Part shown: positions 1 through 7,759 of the stretch, one piece after another
Position numbering within the stretch: position 1 is the first letter of the stretch
How the letters are laid out: each line of letters begins with the position of its first letter
NCBI GenBank assembly: GCA_964465015.1
Contig: CAYXHP010000137.1
Location: 1 to 32,399 of the forward strand
DNA from: Humimonas sp964465015
GTDB taxonomy: Bacteria > Gemmatimonadota > Gemmatimonadetes > Palauibacterales > Palauibacteraceae
Direction: 5' to 3'
DNA length: 32,399 nucleotides
Program-made: the position numbers and the translations under genes
Notes under the pieces: model-generated
Told to the model about the DNA's origin: nothing
What the model saw: the letters and a program-made list of their open reading frames with translations, nothing else
The model's database searches: none

Positions 1-963
1 GACGCCGTCGCCTCGATGCTCTACCGGGACTACTCGAGGAAGGAGGGGGAGTGGACCCCGAACGAGAGGGGCGGACGCGAGGACCTGGAGGCCATCGACT
101 TCCTCAGACGACTGAACACCGAGGTGTACGCCGCACACCCCGGGGTGCAGGTGGTGGCCGAGGAGTCCACCGCCTTCCCGGCCGTATCGCGACCGGTGGA
201 CGCGGGCGGGCTCGGCTTCGGCTACAAGTGGGACATGGGCTGGATGCACGACACGCTCGAGTACATGGCCCGCGACCCGTCGCACCGGCGCTACCACCAC
301 GACCAGCTCACCTTTCGCTCCGTGTACGCTTTCTCCGAGAACTTCATCCTGCCGCTCTCCCACGACGAGGTCGTGCATGGGAAACGCTCTCTCCTGGACA
401 AGATGCCCGGGGATGCGTGGCAGAAGTTCGCCAATCTTCGCCTCCTGTACGGCTGGATGTTCGCGCAGCCCGGGAAGAAGCTCCTGTTCATGGGCTCGGA
501 GCTGGCGCCGTGGACCGAGTGGCATCACGAGCGCAGCCTGGACTGGCACCTGCTCGAGGAGGACGCCCACGGCGGGGTCCGCCGCTGGCTGGAGACGCTC
601 AACCGACGGTACCGGCAGCTCCCTGCGCTCCACGAGCTGGATTGCGAGCCGGGCGGGTTCGAGTGGGTCGATGGTGGCGACCGGGACAACAGCGTGGCCA
701 GCTTCCTGAGGCACGGCCGCGCGGGGGTGCCGCCGGTGCTCGCCGTGGCGAACTTCACGCCTGTGCCCCGGGCCGAGTACCGGGTCGGCGCTCCGGCCGG
801 GAGGTGGCGCGTCGTGGCCAACAGCGACGCGGAGGAATACGGGGGCAGCGGGGCCGGGAGCACGGGATCGTTGGGAGCGATCGAGGAGGCCCGTCACGGC
901 CGGTCACACTCGGTCGCGCTCACGCTCCCGCCCCTCGGCATCCTCCTCCTCGTCGGGGAGTGA
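1..963 (+). CDS. glgB: 1,4-alpha-glucan branching enzyme, C-terminal part (5' end outside window)
   Basis: This is the 3' part of a glycogen branching enzyme, which cuts an alpha-1,4 glucan chain and re-attaches it through an alpha-1,6 bond during glycogen synthesis in the cytoplasm. The reading frame is open from base 1 and stops with TGA at 961-963, so the N-terminal carbohydrate-binding module and the first half of the GH13 barrel lie off the left edge. Visible family signatures are DAVASMLYRDYSRKEGEW at the window start, the AEEST segment near bases 157-168 that holds the catalytic acid, LSHDEVVHGK near 355-384 with the transition-state Asp, and the RSLDWHLL segment near 535-555. The C-terminal all-beta domain follows. 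The usual MGGEF sequence reads MGSEL here, a mild change. The next gene is a GH57 glycosidase 31 bases downstream, so both probably act on storage alpha-glucan. Identity is secure. Confidence 0.95.
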   Translation, partial: DAVASMLYRDYSRKEGEWTPNERGGREDLEAIDFLRRLNTEVYAAHPGVQVVAEESTAFPAVSRPVDAGGLGFGYKWDMGWMHDTLEYMARDPSHRRYHHDQLTFRSVYAFSENFILPLSHDEVVHGKRSLLDKMPGDAWQKFANLRLLYGWMFAQPGKKLLFMGSELAPWTEWHHERSLDWHLLEEDAHGGVRRWLETLNRRYRQLPALHELDCEPGGFEWVDGGDRDNSVASFLRHGRAGVPPVLAVANFTPVPRAEYRVGAPAGRWRVVANSDAEEYGGSGAGSTGSLGAIEEARHGRSHSVALTLPPLGILLLVGE

Positions 964-994
964 GGGTGGGGACGTCGGAGCGGGAGTGGGACGC

Positions 995-3421
995 ATGACG
1001 CGCTACGTCTGCATCCACGGCCACTTCTACCAGCCGCCGCGCGAAAATCCGTGGCTGGAGATGGTGGAGCGTCAGCCGTCGGCGTCCCCGTTCCACGATT
1101 GGAACGAGCGCATCACGGTCGAATGCTACCGACCGAATGCCACGGCCCGGATCCTCGACGAGCAGAACCGGATCCGCCGCATCGTGGACAACTACGCCCG
1201 CATGAGCTTCAACGTCGGGCCGAGTCTGCTCGGATGGCTCGAGCGTCACGCCGCCGACGTGTACGCCGCCATGCTGGAGGCCGACGAGACCAGTCGCCGC
1301 CGCTTCTCGGGGCACGGGTCGGCCCTCGCGCAGGCCTACAACCACCTCATCATGCCGCTGGCGGACGACCGCGACCGCCGCACCCAGGTGCGCTGGGGTA
1401 TCCGGGACTTCGAGAGCCGCTTCGGGCGCGGTCCCGAAGGGATGTGGCTGCCGGAGACCGCCGTGGACCTCGCCTCGCTCGAGGCCCTGGCCGCCGAGGG
1501 GATCCGGTTCACGATCCTGGCGCCGCACCAGGCCCGGCGTGTGCGCCCGCTCGCGGGCGGCCCGTGGCGGACCGTCGACGAGCGCGGCCTCGACACCGGA
1601 CGGGCGTACCTGCAGCGCCTTCCGTCGGGCCGCTCCATCGCCCTCTTCTTCTACCACGGTGCGTTGGCCCGGGGGGTCGCGTTCGAGGGGCTGCTGGAGA
1701 GCGGCTCGGCTTTCGCCGACCGGCTCCTCGAGCTGTCCCGGCACGGGGAGGGGGAGGAAGCCTCCCTGGCCCACCTGGCCACGGACGGAGAGACGTACGG
1801 CCACCATCACCGCTTCGGGGAGATGGCACTGGCCGCGGCCCTGGCCCGGGTCGAGGCGGCAGCGGACGTGCGGCTCACGAACTACGGCGAGTTCCTGGAG
1901 CTCCATCCTCCGACCATGGAGGTGGAGATCGCGGAGGACACGTCGTGGAGCTGCGTCCACGGGATCGAACGATGGCGCTCGGACTGCGGCTGTCACAGCG
2001 GTGGGGAGCCGAACTGGAGCCAGGCGTGGCGCGTGCCCCTGCGCCAAGCACTCGATGGCCTCCGGGATGGGCTGCGTCCGGCGTTCGAGGCCGCGGCGCG
2101 CGAGCTCCTGGAGGACCCGTGGGAGGCTCGCGACGCTTACGTGGACGTGGTCCTGGATCGGAGCGACGAGAGCGTCGCTGCCTTCGTGGAGCGCCACGGT
2201 GCCGGTCGGTCGAGCGAGGACGAGCGCGTCCGCATCCTGCGGCTCATGGAGCTGCAACGCCATCTCCAGCTCATGTATACGAGCTGCGGATGGTTCTTCA
2301 ACGACGTGGCCGGCATCGAGACTCTCCAGGTGCTGGGCTACGCCGCCCGGGCGCTCGAGCTGGCCGACGGGGCGCTGGGGAACGTGGAGAAAGTTCGCGA
2401 GCGGTTCCTCGAGGTGCTCGGGAGGGCGCGGAGCAACCGGCCCGAAGCCGGCAGCGCCGCCGATCTGTGGCGCCACGACGTGCTCCCCCGGTCCGCCGAC
2501 CTCGAGGATGCCGTCGTCCACCGGGTGGTGCGTGGTCTTCTGGAGGCGCCGCCGCCGGACGGGCGGTTCTACGCCTGGAGGATCGAGACGTCGCAGGAGC
2601 GCCGTGTCCGTTCGGGGACGCTCGACATGGCGCTGGGACGGGCCCGGGTGCGGTCGGTCGTCACCCGCGAGGCCTCGGACCTGCGCTGGGGCGCCCTGAG
2701 GATCGGCGAGCTGTCCATCACGGCGGGCGTGGCGCCGGTGGAGGAGGGAAACGAGCCCGCTCTGGCCACCGAGCTCGTCGAGGATGTCGAGCGCGGGGAC
2801 GCGGGGAGTGCCCTGCGGCGGCTCGAGTCCAGCTACGGACGGGCGTCCCGCTCCCTACGAACCCTGTGGCCCGAAGAGCGGCGCTGGGCGTTGCAGCGGA
2901 TCGCCGGACAGGCGCTGGAAGCCACGGCGGATGCCGCGCGCCTTCTCTACGAGCGCCGGGCTCCCCTCCTGCGAGCGCTGGCGGAGTCGGGCCAGCCCGT
3001 CCCGGCGCTGTGGGAGGCGGCCGCCGCCTCTACCCTCCAGGAGGCCATCGAGGCGCTCCTAGCGGCACCGCGCCCCGATGTCGAACGCCTCGGGGAGCTC
3101 CTGGAGCGGGGCCGGACGTCGGGGGTCCGGCTCGAGGAGTCGCGGGTGCGTTCGGCGGGTCGCGCCGCACTCGAAGCCGCCTCCGACCGGTTCGCCGGGG
3201 CCCCGCTCGAATCGGGACGCCTGGAGTCGCTGGCCCGTACGCTGGAGGCCGTGCGGGCGCTGCCGTTCGAGGTCGGTGTCCGGGGGGCACAGGATTGCTG
3301 GTGGGCGGTGAGCCGATCGGTGTCGAAGGGCGAGATCCGGCCGGAGGCCACCTGGCGACGGGAGTTCGGGGAGTTGGGCCGAAAGCTCGGCTTCCGGGAG
3401 CAGGACGAGGGGGACGTCTGA
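995..3421 (+). CDS. GH57-family glycosidase with DUF3536 domain
   Basis: This gene encodes an 808-residue cytoplasmic protein of glycoside hydrolase family 57 with the DUF3536 C-terminal region. GH57 enzymes act on alpha-glucans (amylase, branching, transferase), but the exact reaction of this subfamily is not established, so substrate specificity is inference. Visible motifs are the N-terminal HGHFYQPPREN (about residues 8-18, equivalent to the HQP motif), GMWLPETAVD (about 149-158) and DGETYGHHH (about 263-271). The length fits the DUF3536 group of roughly 800 residues. I chose ATG at 995 because GGGAG at 982-986 sits 8 bases upstream; an in-frame GTG at 986 would add three residues but overlaps that site. 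It follows glgB by 31 bases and probably shares its transcript. The C-terminal half (after about residue 350) is Arg/Glu-rich and helical with no motif that I recognise. Confidence 0.9.
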   Translation: MTRYVCIHGHFYQPPRENPWLEMVERQPSASPFHDWNERITVECYRPNATARILDEQNRIRRIVDNYARMSFNVGPSLLGWLERHAADVYAAMLEADETSRRRFSGHGSALAQAYNHLIMPLADDRDRRTQVRWGIRDFESRFGRGPEGMWLPETAVDLASLEALAAEGIRFTILAPHQARRVRPLAGGPWRTVDERGLDTGRAYLQRLPSGRSIALFFYHGALARGVAFEGLLESGSAFADRLLELSRHGEGEEASLAHLATDGETYGHHHRFGEMALAAALARVEAAADVRLTNYGEFLELHPPTMEVEIAEDTSWSCVHGIERWRSDCGCHSGGEPNWSQAWRVPLRQALDGLRDGLRPAFEAAARELLEDPWEARDAYVDVVLDRSDESVAAFVERHGAGRSSEDERVRILRLMELQRHLQLMYTSCGWFFNDVAGIETLQVLGYAARALELADGALGNVEKVRERFLEVLGRARSNRPEAGSAADLWRHDVLPRSADLEDAVVHRVVRGLLEAPPPDGRFYAWRIETSQERRVRSGTLDMALGRARVRSVVTREASDLRWGALRIGELSITAGVAPVEEGNEPALATELVEDVERGDAGSALRRLESSYGRASRSLRTLWPEERRWALQRIAGQALEATADAARLLYERRAPLLRALAESGQPVPALWEAAAASTLQEAIEALLAAPRPDVERLGELLERGRTSGVRLEESRVRSAGRAALEAASDRFAGAPLESGRLESLARTLEAVRALPFEVGVRGAQDCWWAVSRSVSKGEIRPEATWRREFGELGRKLGFREQDEGDV

Positions 3422-3435
3422 GTGGCGCTCCGGGC

Positions 3436-3450
3436 CGCGAGCGACTCGCG
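3436..3450. terminator. Hairpin between convergent genes, possible bidirectional terminator
   Basis: The 36 bases between the stop of the GH57 gene (3421) and the stop of the minus-strand gene (3458) contain a perfect 6-bp inverted repeat, CGCGAG-CGA-CTCGCG. An alternative pairing uses GCCGC/GCGGC just outside it. No T-tract follows on either strand, so it is not a canonical intrinsic terminator; its position exactly between convergent genes is the main argument. Confidence 0.35.
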
Positions 3451-3457
3451 TGCGGCT

Positions 3458-3952
3458 TCAGCTCCCGGTGGACTCTCCCGGTCCGAGGTGCGGCGCGACC
3501 ACGCGGTTGATGGCATCCAGGGTGGCCGAGACCGCCGCCCGCGTGCGCTCCCCGACCCTGGCCGGAACGGCGCCCACCAGCTTGCGGCCGGGCTCATCCG
3601 CCGTCCGGACCGCGATCAGGATCACGTCGGCATCGAAAGCGTGCAGCAGCTTCACTCCCACCAGCTCCAGCCACGAATCGTCACCGAGGGCCGAGCCGGC
3701 GGCCGCCAGGGTGGCTTCGGCTGCCAGCCGGAGCTCCATGATAGGAGTGTCCAGCCCCTCCGCGTCGGCGTGATGCCGGGAGCCGGCCAGCTCGAGGCCG
3801 ACCCGGATCCGGATCTTGGAGCCGGCCTCGGGGAGCCGGGCCACGTCGATCATGCGGAGCCGTGGCTCGTGGCCCGCGGACGCTTCCGCGGCGGGGGCGC
3901 CTCCGGGTCCGGGCGTCGCGTCGGACTCCAGGGGCTCGTTCGTGCTCTCCAT
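3458..3952 (-). CDS. Hypothetical small alpha/beta protein
   Basis: I do not recognise this 164-residue protein. It reads from ATG at 3952 to TGA at 3458-3460, with a good ribosome-binding site (GAGGAGAG) just upstream on the minus strand. The first 30 residues are acidic, Pro/Ala/Gly-rich and probably disordered. The rest alternates predicted strands and helices: a strand around IRIRVGLEL, an amphipathic helix around PIMELRLAAEATLAAAG, strands around WLELVGVKLL and VILIAVRT, and a final helix around AAVSATLDAINRVV. Short stand-alone domains ending in a similar LDAINR-type helix occur in other high-GC bacteria without known function; that resemblance is from memory and weak. There is no signal peptide, membrane segment or metal-binding motif. 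It lies 51 bases downstream of the beta-barrel gene on the same strand and probably shares its mRNA. Codon use looks like its neighbours. Confidence 0.7.
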   Translation of the reverse strand: MESTNEPLESDATPGPGGAPAAEASAGHEPRLRMIDVARLPEAGSKIRIRVGLELAGSRHHADAEGLDTPIMELRLAAEATLAAAGSALGDDSWLELVGVKLLHAFDADVILIAVRTADEPGRKLVGAVPARVGERTRAAVSATLDAINRVVAPHLGPGESTGS

Positions 3953-4003
3953 GGCTCTCCTCGGTCTTGGGTCGGTGAGGTGGACGCGGGCGGCCCCTGC
4001 GCG

Positions 4004-4705
4004 TCAGGGCACCCGCACGACCACCGCACCCAGCAGGGCGATATCGTTCTGGAGCCGGGCATCTCCCGAATCGGAGAAGCTCGTGACGTAGTCACGGAGC
4101 TCCACCCGGATCTTCCACAGGCCGGGGAGCCCCACGTACGTCCCCACCAGGCCCTCGGCGACGAAGTCGCTGCGGCCCGTCGAGTCCGCCAGCAGCGGCG
4201 CGGCCGGGGCGCCGAGGACCACGGGAAGCGCCACGGCGTCCGGGTACGGCGTGAGCCGGCGTACACCCAGGCCGGCGCCCAGGAAGGGCTGGAAGACCTT
4301 TCCGAGCACCGGCAGTGGCGGACGATACACGGCGGCGAGCGTGAGGGCGAGCCAGTTGGCGTGCCCCTCGTGCGTGCCTCCGGGATCCTCGAGGGCCATC
4401 CGGGGCGACCACAGCGCCTGGCCCTCCACCCCGAGCCCGCCCGGGAGCTGGATGGACGCCGTCCCGCCGAGCGCGAAGCTGCCTCCGAGCTGGAGTGCGC
4501 CGCCGGGCAGGTCGCTCCTCCTCACGAGGTCCGTCCCGGGCTGCAGAGCGCCGATGCCGGCCGTGAGCTCCAGCTGCAGCGGCGGAGCCAGCTGGGCGTC
4601 GAGGGCGCGCGGCGCCCCGGCGGCGAGGCCACCGAGGAGGGCGATCACGACGAGCCGGGCGCATCGGCCCACACGTGCCGAGAGGGCGATCGAGTGCTCC
4701 TGCAC
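4004..4705 (-). CDS. Secreted protein, probable outer-membrane beta-barrel
   Basis: This encodes a precursor of about 233 residues. The chosen start is GTG at 4703-4705, preceded by GGGAG 7 bases away on the minus strand; the frame stays open upstream to 5140, but that would overlap the divergent HIT gene and put the signal peptide in the middle. Residues 1 to about 37 form a signal peptide: basic residues, a hydrophobic core (LVVIALLGGLAAGA) and a cleavage site around ALDA-Q. The mature part alternates Gly, aromatic and hydrophobic residues as in small outer-membrane barrels, with repeated glycine-bounded strands such as QPFLGAGLGVRRL and VGTYVGLPGLWKIRVELRDYV. The polypeptide ends in VVVRVP rather than a terminal Phe. 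Its function is unknown; a porin-like or surface-barrel role is inference from composition. GTG at 4672 is an alternative start giving a shorter signal peptide but has no obvious ribosome-binding site. Confidence 0.72.
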   Translation of the reverse strand: MQEHSIALSARVGRCARLVVIALLGGLAAGAPRALDAQLAPPLQLELTAGIGALQPGTDLVRRSDLPGGALQLGGSFALGGTASIQLPGGLGVEGQALWSPRMALEDPGGTHEGHANWLALTLAAVYRPPLPVLGKVFQPFLGAGLGVRRLTPYPDAVALPVVLGAPAAPLLADSTGRSDFVAEGLVGTYVGLPGLWKIRVELRDYVTSFSDSGDARLQNDIALLGAVVVRVP

Positions 4706-4907
4706 GACGACTCCCGCGGGAGATGGAGAGCGGCCAGGGTCCGTCGAGGGCGCGATGAGTGCCCGCGTCAATGTACCGTCGACGCGCACGGGACGGAAAG
4801 CATCTCCGTGGACTACGGCGCACGGGTCCGTCGAGGCTGGCGGGTCGCGGCCGCGACCGGATAGCTTCAGCTCGGTCGGAGCGTCGCCGAGAGCAGGGGC
4901 GGGAGGC
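4706..4907. other. Divergent intergenic region (202 bases)
   Basis: This gap separates the minus-strand barrel gene from the HIT gene and must hold the promoters for both directions. I see no clear consensus pair. On the minus strand TACATT (rc of about 4771-4776) is a possible -10 with only a poor -35. On the plus strand TAGCTT at 4862-4867 is a weak -10-like string. No riboswitch or repeat is evident. Confidence 0.4.
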
Positions 4908-5252
4908 ATGGCGGAAGACTGCGTGTTCTGCAAGATCGCCGATGGGGAGATCCCGGCGGATGTGGTGGCCGAGTCGGACGACTGGCTCGCGTTCAGGGAT
5001 ATCGACCCCAAGGCGCCGGTCCACCTCCTCGTGATCCCGCGGGAGCACGTCGCCAGCCTGGACGACCTGGAGATCGGACGTCGGGAGCTGGCCGGCGAGC
5101 TCCTGCTGGCCGCCCGGCGGGTGGCCGAACGGGAGGGCATCGGCGGCGGCTACCGGATCGTGGCCAACACCGGGGCCGACGCCGGGCAGACCGTCTTCCA
5201 CCTGCACCTGCACGTGATGGGTGGCCGGGCGATGCGGTGGCCGCCGGGCTGA
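4908..5252 (+). CDS. HIT-family nucleotide hydrolase (HINT-like)
   Basis: This 114-residue protein belongs to the histidine-triad superfamily, most like the HINT branch that hydrolyses purine nucleoside phosphoramidates in the cytoplasm. The N-terminus (CVFCKIADGEIPADVV, residues 5-20) has the C-x-x-C pair seen in many bacterial HINT proteins. VHLLVIPREHV gives the substrate-binding strand, and the C-terminus carries the triad FHLHLHVMGG. The length is normal. Start ATG at 4908 has GGGAGG immediately upstream. The TGA stop overlaps an ATG of the next gene (TGATG at 5250-5254), so HIT and mutS2 are probably translated from one message. Physiological substrate cannot be read from the sequence. 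Confidence 0.93.
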   Translation: MAEDCVFCKIADGEIPADVVAESDDWLAFRDIDPKAPVHLLVIPREHVASLDDLEIGRRELAGELLLAARRVAEREGIGGGYRIVANTGADAGQTVFHLHLHVMGGRAMRWPPG

Positions 5253-7759
5253 TGACGCCGCTTCAGCCGGCATCCCGGCCAGCGGCGCCCCCTCCCGGGG
5301 AGGCGCGCGAGCCGCCGGGTGGCGACATGGACCACGCCCTCTCCCTGCTCGAGTTCCCTCGAGTGCTGGAGCTCGTCGCCGGCTTCGCCTCTAGCGACTC
5401 CGGTCGGCGGCGAGTGCGCTCGCTCCGGCCCCTCGTCTACCGGGAGGCCGCCGAAGAGGCGCTCCGGCTCACGGGCGAGATGATGCGCCTGTACGGCCGC
5501 CCGGGCGGATGGGCGCCCCCCGTCGTTCCCGATATCGAACCAGAGCTCCGGCGGCTCTCCGTCGAAGGAGCCGTCCTCGAGGGAGCCGCGCTCCACCTAC
5601 TCGCGGTCCTGCTGGACTCGGCCTCCACTGCCCGCAGGGAGATCCTCGAGGAGGCTGGGCAGCTCCCCGGCCTGGCCGAGCAGGCCCGCGGGCTCCTGCT
5701 GGCGCCGGAGCTGCGTGAGCGACTGGGCTCCGCCGTGGACGAGTCGGGCGCCGTGCGTGACGGCGCCTCCCCCGAGCTAGGTCGCATCCGAGGAGAGCTG
5801 CGGGGTGCCCGGTCGGACCTCGTGGGCCGCCTCGAGCGGTTCGCGTCCGGCCTTCGCGAGCGCATCCGCGTGTCCGACGCGTCGGTCACGGTCCGCTCGG
5901 GTCGCTACTGCATCCCGGTCCGCCGGGAAGGTCGCTCCGAGGTGGGCGGGATCGTGCACGACGAGTCCTCGAGCGGACAGACCTTGTTCGTGGAGCCGCC
6001 CGTGGCCATCGAGGCCATGAACCGGATCCGCGAGCTGGAGATGGCTGAGACGCGCGAAGTCCGCCGGATCCTGACCGAGCTCACCGGCGAGGCTCGTCCC
6101 CAGGCCCGTGAGCTTCGACACAGCCTCTACATCCTGGAGGAGCTGGACGGGATCTGGGCGCGAGCGCGCTACGCCCTCTCGCACGGCGGCCAGCGCCCCG
6201 AGCTCGGCAGCCGCACCGAGCGCGGTCCCTACCGCGTGGTGGCGGGCCGCCACCCGCTCCTCCTGGCCTCGGGCGAGGAGACCGTGCCCTTCGCCCTCAC
6301 GCTGGCTCCGGACGAGAGCGTGCTGCTGGTCAGCGGCCCGAACGCCGGTGGGAAGACCGTGCTCCTCAAGACCATCGGCCTCCTGTCCGCCATGGCCCAA
6401 TCGGGCATCGTGCCCCCCGTGGGGCCGGAGACGCGGCTTCCCCTGTTCACGGGATTCTTCGCCATTCTCGGAGACGAGCAGTCGATCGAGGCGTCACTCT
6501 CCTCCTTCAGCGCCCAGGTGCGGATTCTGCGAACGATCCTCGAGAGGGCCGACCGGGGAAGCCTGATCCTGCTCGACGAGTTCGGGAGCCATACCGACCC
6601 GTCGGAGGGCGCCGCCCTGGCCGCGGCGAGCCTGGTGCGCCTGGCCGGGCAGGCAGGCCTCACCGTGACCACCACGCACCTGGGCGCGCTCAAGGCGCTG
6701 GCGGGCGAGGACGAGCGCATCGTGAACGCCTCGCTGGCGTTCGACTCCCAGAACCTTCGGCCCACCTACACGCTGAGACGCGATCGCCCGGGCCGAAGCT
6801 ACGCGCTCGAGATCGCCGCCCGCCTGGGGGTGCCCCCCGGCGTGCTCGAAGAGGCGAGGGCGCGCATGGGGAGCGAGGAGCGGCGCATGGAGACGGTGCT
6901 CGCCGGTCTCGAAGAGCGCGAGTCGGAGCTCGGTCGGCTGGCCGCCGAGGCGAGGGAGCGCGAGGCCGCCCTCGCCGCCCGGGAGGCGGAGGTCGAGCGG
7001 CGCGAGCACCGGCTGGAGGAGCGGAGGACGGAGGGGGAGCGGGATGCGCGAGACCGCGCCGAGCGTTACCTCCTCGAGGCGAGGAGTCGCGTGGAGCGGA
7101 CGATCGAGCGCCTGGAGCGCCGGGCCGGAACGGAAGGTGCGATGCTCGGAAGCGCCGCCGCCGAGGCCCGCCGGTCCGTCGAGGAGGCCGTGCGGGAGAG
7201 CCGGGAGGCGCGCCCGGAGCCGTCAGCTCCGGTGGGGCCGCCCCCGGAGATCGAGGCCGGGGACGCGGTCGAGGTTCGGTCGCTCGGCCGCGAAGGGCGT
7301 GTCCTCGAGGTGCGCGACGACCGCGTGGTGGTCGAGGCCGGCGGCATGCGCCTCTCCCTGCCGGTCCGCGAGGTAGCGCCGGCTCCGGAGACGAGCGAGG
7401 AGCGCGGGGGCCCCGCCCGCGCGTTCGGAGACCGGCGGGGTGGCGCGGCGGAGCCCGGCCGGGGCGGCGCGGGCGCGGCACCGGCGCCGGCCCTGGAGGC
7501 CCACACGGAGATCGATCTCAGGGGCCTGCGGGTGGACGAGGCCGAGAGCGAACTCCTCTCGGCTCTCGACGCGGCCGTGGTGGCGGATCTTCCGCGGCTC
7601 CGCATCATACATGGTAAGGGTACGGGAGCCCTCCGGGGGCGGGTCAGGGAGCTCCTCGCGGCGGACCGGCGCGTGATCTCCTTCCGGGGCGGCGGTGCCG
7701 AGGAGGGTGGCAGCGGGGTCACGGTGGCGAGCTTCGTGGCCGGCGAGGGAGACAGGTGA
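5252..7759 (+). CDS. mutS2: Endonuclease MutS2
   Basis: MutS2 is a MutS-like ATPase with a C-terminal Smr nuclease domain; known homologues suppress recombination or rescue collided ribosomes. Visible features, numbered from 5252, are the N-terminal SLLEFPRVLELV segment, the core and clamp region, Walker A GPNAGGKT at 362-369, Walker B LILLDEFGS with Asp442, a long charged coiled coil (about 545-660), a small beta domain (about 665-710), and the Smr domain starting IDLRGLRV at 754 with the HGKG motif at 787-790. At 835 residues it is slightly long for the family. I chose ATG 5252 because it overlaps the HIT stop, but ATG 5327 gives the usual family N-terminus (MDHALSLLEF) without a 25-residue Pro/Ala-rich extension, so the start is uncertain. 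A GTG at 5237 is also possible. The stop overlaps the dnaG start. Confidence 0.95.
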   Translation: MTPLQPASRPAAPPPGEAREPPGGDMDHALSLLEFPRVLELVAGFASSDSGRRRVRSLRPLVYREAAEEALRLTGEMMRLYGRPGGWAPPVVPDIEPELRRLSVEGAVLEGAALHLLAVLLDSASTARREILEEAGQLPGLAEQARGLLLAPELRERLGSAVDESGAVRDGASPELGRIRGELRGARSDLVGRLERFASGLRERIRVSDASVTVRSGRYCIPVRREGRSEVGGIVHDESSSGQTLFVEPPVAIEAMNRIRELEMAETREVRRILTELTGEARPQARELRHSLYILEELDGIWARARYALSHGGQRPELGSRTERGPYRVVAGRHPLLLASGEETVPFALTLAPDESVLLVSGPNAGGKTVLLKTIGLLSAMAQSGIVPPVGPETRLPLFTGFFAILGDEQSIEASLSSFSAQVRILRTILERADRGSLILLDEFGSHTDPSEGAALAAASLVRLAGQAGLTVTTTHLGALKALAGEDERIVNASLAFDSQNLRPTYTLRRDRPGRSYALEIAARLGVPPGVLEEARARMGSEERRMETVLAGLEERESELGRLAAEAREREAALAAREAEVERREHRLEERRTEGERDARDRAERYLLEARSRVERTIERLERRAGTEGAMLGSAAAEARRSVEEAVRESREARPEPSAPVGPPPEIEAGDAVEVRSLGREGRVLEVRDDRVVVEAGGMRLSLPVREVAPAPETSEERGGPARAFGDRRGGAAEPGRGGAGAAPAPALEAHTEIDLRGLRVDEAESELLSALDAAVVADLPRLRIIHGKGTGALRGRVRELLAADRRVISFRGGGAEEGGSGVTVASFVAGEGDR

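Noticed and set aside
920..2521. 533-codon open frame on the minus strand opposite the GH57 gene
   Set aside because: Long antisense frames are expected opposite GC-rich coding DNA; the protein shows no family motif and the plus-strand frame is a clear GH57 enzyme.
3422..4864. 480-codon plus-strand open frame over the minus-strand pair
   Set aside because: Its product is Gly/Arg/His/Gln-rich without motifs, while the opposite strand shows a signal peptide and a good ribosome-binding site.
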